The notes under the pieces are model-generated. The model was not told the origin of the DNA. It ran no database searches and saw nothing but the letters and a program-made list of their open reading frames with translations. DNA of 64,000 nucleotides from Calothrix anomala FACHB-343 (GTDB lineage Bacteria > Cyanobacteriota > Cyanobacteriia > Cyanobacteriales > Nostocaceae): the NCBI RefSeq assembly GCF_014696435.1, contig NZ_JACJQG010000005.1, forward strand, positions 124,001-188,000. The letters run 5' to 3'. Below, in pieces: positions 62,541 to 64,000 of this stretch. How positions within the stretch are numbered: position 1 is the stretch's first letter; every line of letters begins with the position of its first letter. The position numbers and the translations under genes were made by a program.

Positions 62541-63587
62541 ATGCAGTATATTCTACAAATTCCAGCGAATACAGGTATTAATGATGTTCTCGGTAATGGG
62601 GTAACAACTGCCCAAAGTATTGCTGAAAGCTGGGAGAATCAATGGCTAGATTTATTACAAAAAAATCCCAGTGACAATATATATGGTTCACTGACGAATT
62701 TAGGCATATTTTTTGCGGTAGGAACTTTATTAGTTTTCCTCATCCAATGGCTGAAAGATGTACTTGAGGGTGAATATTCTCGTCCGATTTCATCGATGAT
62801 TTGGCCGTTTGTGGTGGTGATTTTATTAAATAATACTGGGAATGGAAGTATTCTTTCGAGTTTGACTTTAGGGGTACGCAACTACATCAATTCGGTGAAT
62901 CAGCAGGTAGTGACTACAGCAGATACCGATAAAGTTTATCAGCAAGCGCTGAATATGAGTGTGGCGGAAGAGGTGGCTGGTTCTTTGTTGCGTCCTTGTC
63001 AGTCTTTAACTGGGGAACAACAATCGCAATGTTTTACTAAAGCTACAGAGAAAATCAATAATCTTTGGCAAGAATATAGAAATTCCTACGGTAATAAAAC
63101 TTGGATTGAAAGATTAGAAAATAAGGTAAATCAGATTAGCTACGGTACAGGCGATGTTTCGGAAACTGCTTTTAATGCTTTGTTAGGTTCGACAGTGCAA
63201 ACTAGTATTAAAAACTTTTTGGTTTCCTTACAATATGCTTTTCAAAATTTAATTGAAGCGACAATGCTACTAATAGCAGCTTTAGGGCCGCTAGCGGTTG
63301 GTAGTTCATTATTACCTGTCGCAGGTAAACCGATTTTCGCTTGGCTGACTGGGTTTATTTCTTTGGGAATTGCCAAGATTTCTTTTAATATTATTGCGGT
63401 GTTAACTGCATCTGTAATTGTTAATGGCCCGGCGCAAGATCCAAATGCTGATCCTGATTTAATGTGGTTCATAATTTTCTTAGGAATTTTAGCGCCAATT
63501 TTATCATTATTGACGGCGGCGGCGGGAGGATTTGCAGTTTTTAATGGGATTGCGAATACAGCTAACTGGGTGAAAGCGAGGGTCTAG
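62541..63587 (+). CDS. VirB6/TrbL-like polytopic membrane protein
   Basis: A 348-residue inner-membrane protein. Two helices lie near the N-terminus (about 53-72, LGIFFAVGTLLVFLIQWL; about 82-96), a soluble loop follows (about 105-225), then at least three helices (about 232-260, 268-295, 308-335) rich in Gly/Ala. VirB6/TrbL proteins form the channel base of type IV systems and share this layout. Its stop (TAG) is immediately followed by the next start (ATG), so the two genes are tightly coupled. Confidence 0.6.
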   Translation: MQYILQIPANTGINDVLGNGVTTAQSIAESWENQWLDLLQKNPSDNIYGSLTNLGIFFAVGTLLVFLIQWLKDVLEGEYSRPISSMIWPFVVVILLNNTGNGSILSSLTLGVRNYINSVNQQVVTTADTDKVYQQALNMSVAEEVAGSLLRPCQSLTGEQQSQCFTKATEKINNLWQEYRNSYGNKTWIERLENKVNQISYGTGDVSETAFNALLGSTVQTSIKNFLVSLQYAFQNLIEATMLLIAALGPLAVGSSLLPVAGKPIFAWLTGFISLGIAKISFNIIAVLTASVIVNGPAQDPNADPDLMWFIIFLGILAPILSLLTAAAGGFAVFNGIANTANWVKARV

Positions 63588-64000
63588 ATGGTAAGGTTAT
63601 TAGAGAAGAAAAAACAGACAGTTAATATTTTAACAATTTTTGCGATCGCAACTTTTGGATTGCAGGTATTATTGCTGCTATTTTTAATGATGCAAGGCTT
63701 AAATATTCGCCAGCTTAGTTTGCGAAAACAGCCGAATTTTGTGCAGATGGTTGATGGTAAACCTGTTGATAATACTGATAATTTAGCACGAGACCCGGAA
63801 GGAATTCGCCAATTTGTCAGTAAAACTATGACTTCAATTTTTAACTGGTCAGGAACTTTACCGCCACAAACTATTGAAGAAGTAGGTAACCCTAAACCAG
63901 ATTTAGGAATATTAATTAAAACTCCATCGGGTGGGAGTCAAAAAGTTACTACTAGTAGTTGGATTGGTAGCTTTGCTTTATCTGAAGATTTCCGCAAAGG
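63588..64000 (+). CDS. Partial VirB8/TraE-like protein (runs off the window)
   Basis: The frame opens at ATG 63588, directly after the preceding stop, and stays open to the right edge (137 codons). It encodes a short basic cytoplasmic end (MVRLLEKKKQTVN), one membrane helix (about 15-36, ILTIFAIATFGLQVLLLLFL) and a soluble, probably periplasmic, domain (DPEGIRQFVSKTMTSIFNWS). Type IV VirB8 and TraE proteins have exactly this bitopic design. Without the C-terminus the family cannot be fixed. Confidence 0.5.
   Translation, partial: MVRLLEKKKQTVNILTIFAIATFGLQVLLLLFLMMQGLNIRQLSLRKQPNFVQMVDGKPVDNTDNLARDPEGIRQFVSKTMTSIFNWSGTLPPQTIEEVGNPKPDLGILIKTPSGGSQKVTTSSWIGSFALSEDFRK

Noticed and set aside
1-64000. 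tRNA and rRNA genes
   Set aside because: Intergenic regions were scanned by eye for T-arm-like sequences and acceptor pairing; none convincing. A covariance-model scan would be decisive.

Overview
The window comes from a filamentous, probably heterocystous cyanobacterium (Nostocales type). Supporting signs are the dense HIP1 palindrome (GCGATCGC), photosystem I subunit PsaM, the Calvin-cycle regulator CP12, SipA and PrcA proteins, a DevBCA exporter, and the many 7-base tandem repeats between genes. No rRNA or tRNA gene and no CRISPR array was seen. All functional calls come from reading the translated sequence; no search was run.

Layout. 1-11 kb holds mostly housekeeping and conserved cyanobacterial genes: psaM, small conserved proteins, a YajQ protein, a DprA-like protein next to a DRTGG protein, an EbsA-like protein, a family 2 glycosyltransferase and dnaX. 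11.5-21.4 kb is accessory in character. It has a gene whose product matches the N-terminal domain of the very large TPR-CHAT protein encoded next to it, an HxlR regulator, three small genes with double-glycine leaders, the calcium-dependent protease prcA, and a divergent gene that looks like a free-standing copy of the PrcA N-terminal region. 21.4-34.6 kb carries a NarL-type response regulator, a Uma2 nuclease-fold protein, peroxiredoxin Q, SipA, an SLH/beta-helix surface protein, a solitary AbiEii-type nucleotidyltransferase, a PAS-GAF-cyclase protein with altered catalytic residues, a secreted trypsin-like protease and a SpoIID/LytB protein.

34.6-40.4 kb contains a TetR gene with a palindromic operator candidate, the devBCA exporter and an ExbB/ExbD pair. 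40.8-52.7 kb is mixed metabolism: trmB, a phosphoesterase, a FIST protein, cp12, cbiD and guaA, interrupted by a solitary TnpB element with a recognisable right end and probable guide RNA. 52.7-54.5 kb is gene-poor and built from repeats. 54.5-57.1 kb encodes a histidine kinase and rsmH.

From 57.6 kb to the right edge there is a co-directional set that reads as a type IV secretion-like machine: VirB2-like pilin, VirB3-like, VirB4 ATPase, VirB5-like, VirB6-like and the start of a VirB8-like gene. The pilin has an unusually long hydrophobic leader. No relaxase or coupling protein is visible. This cluster, the double-glycine peptide trio, and the PrcA/free prodomain pair are the best candidates for poorly described biology. 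Intergenic space holds several MITE-like repeat families, some nested, and more than twenty heptanucleotide tracts.
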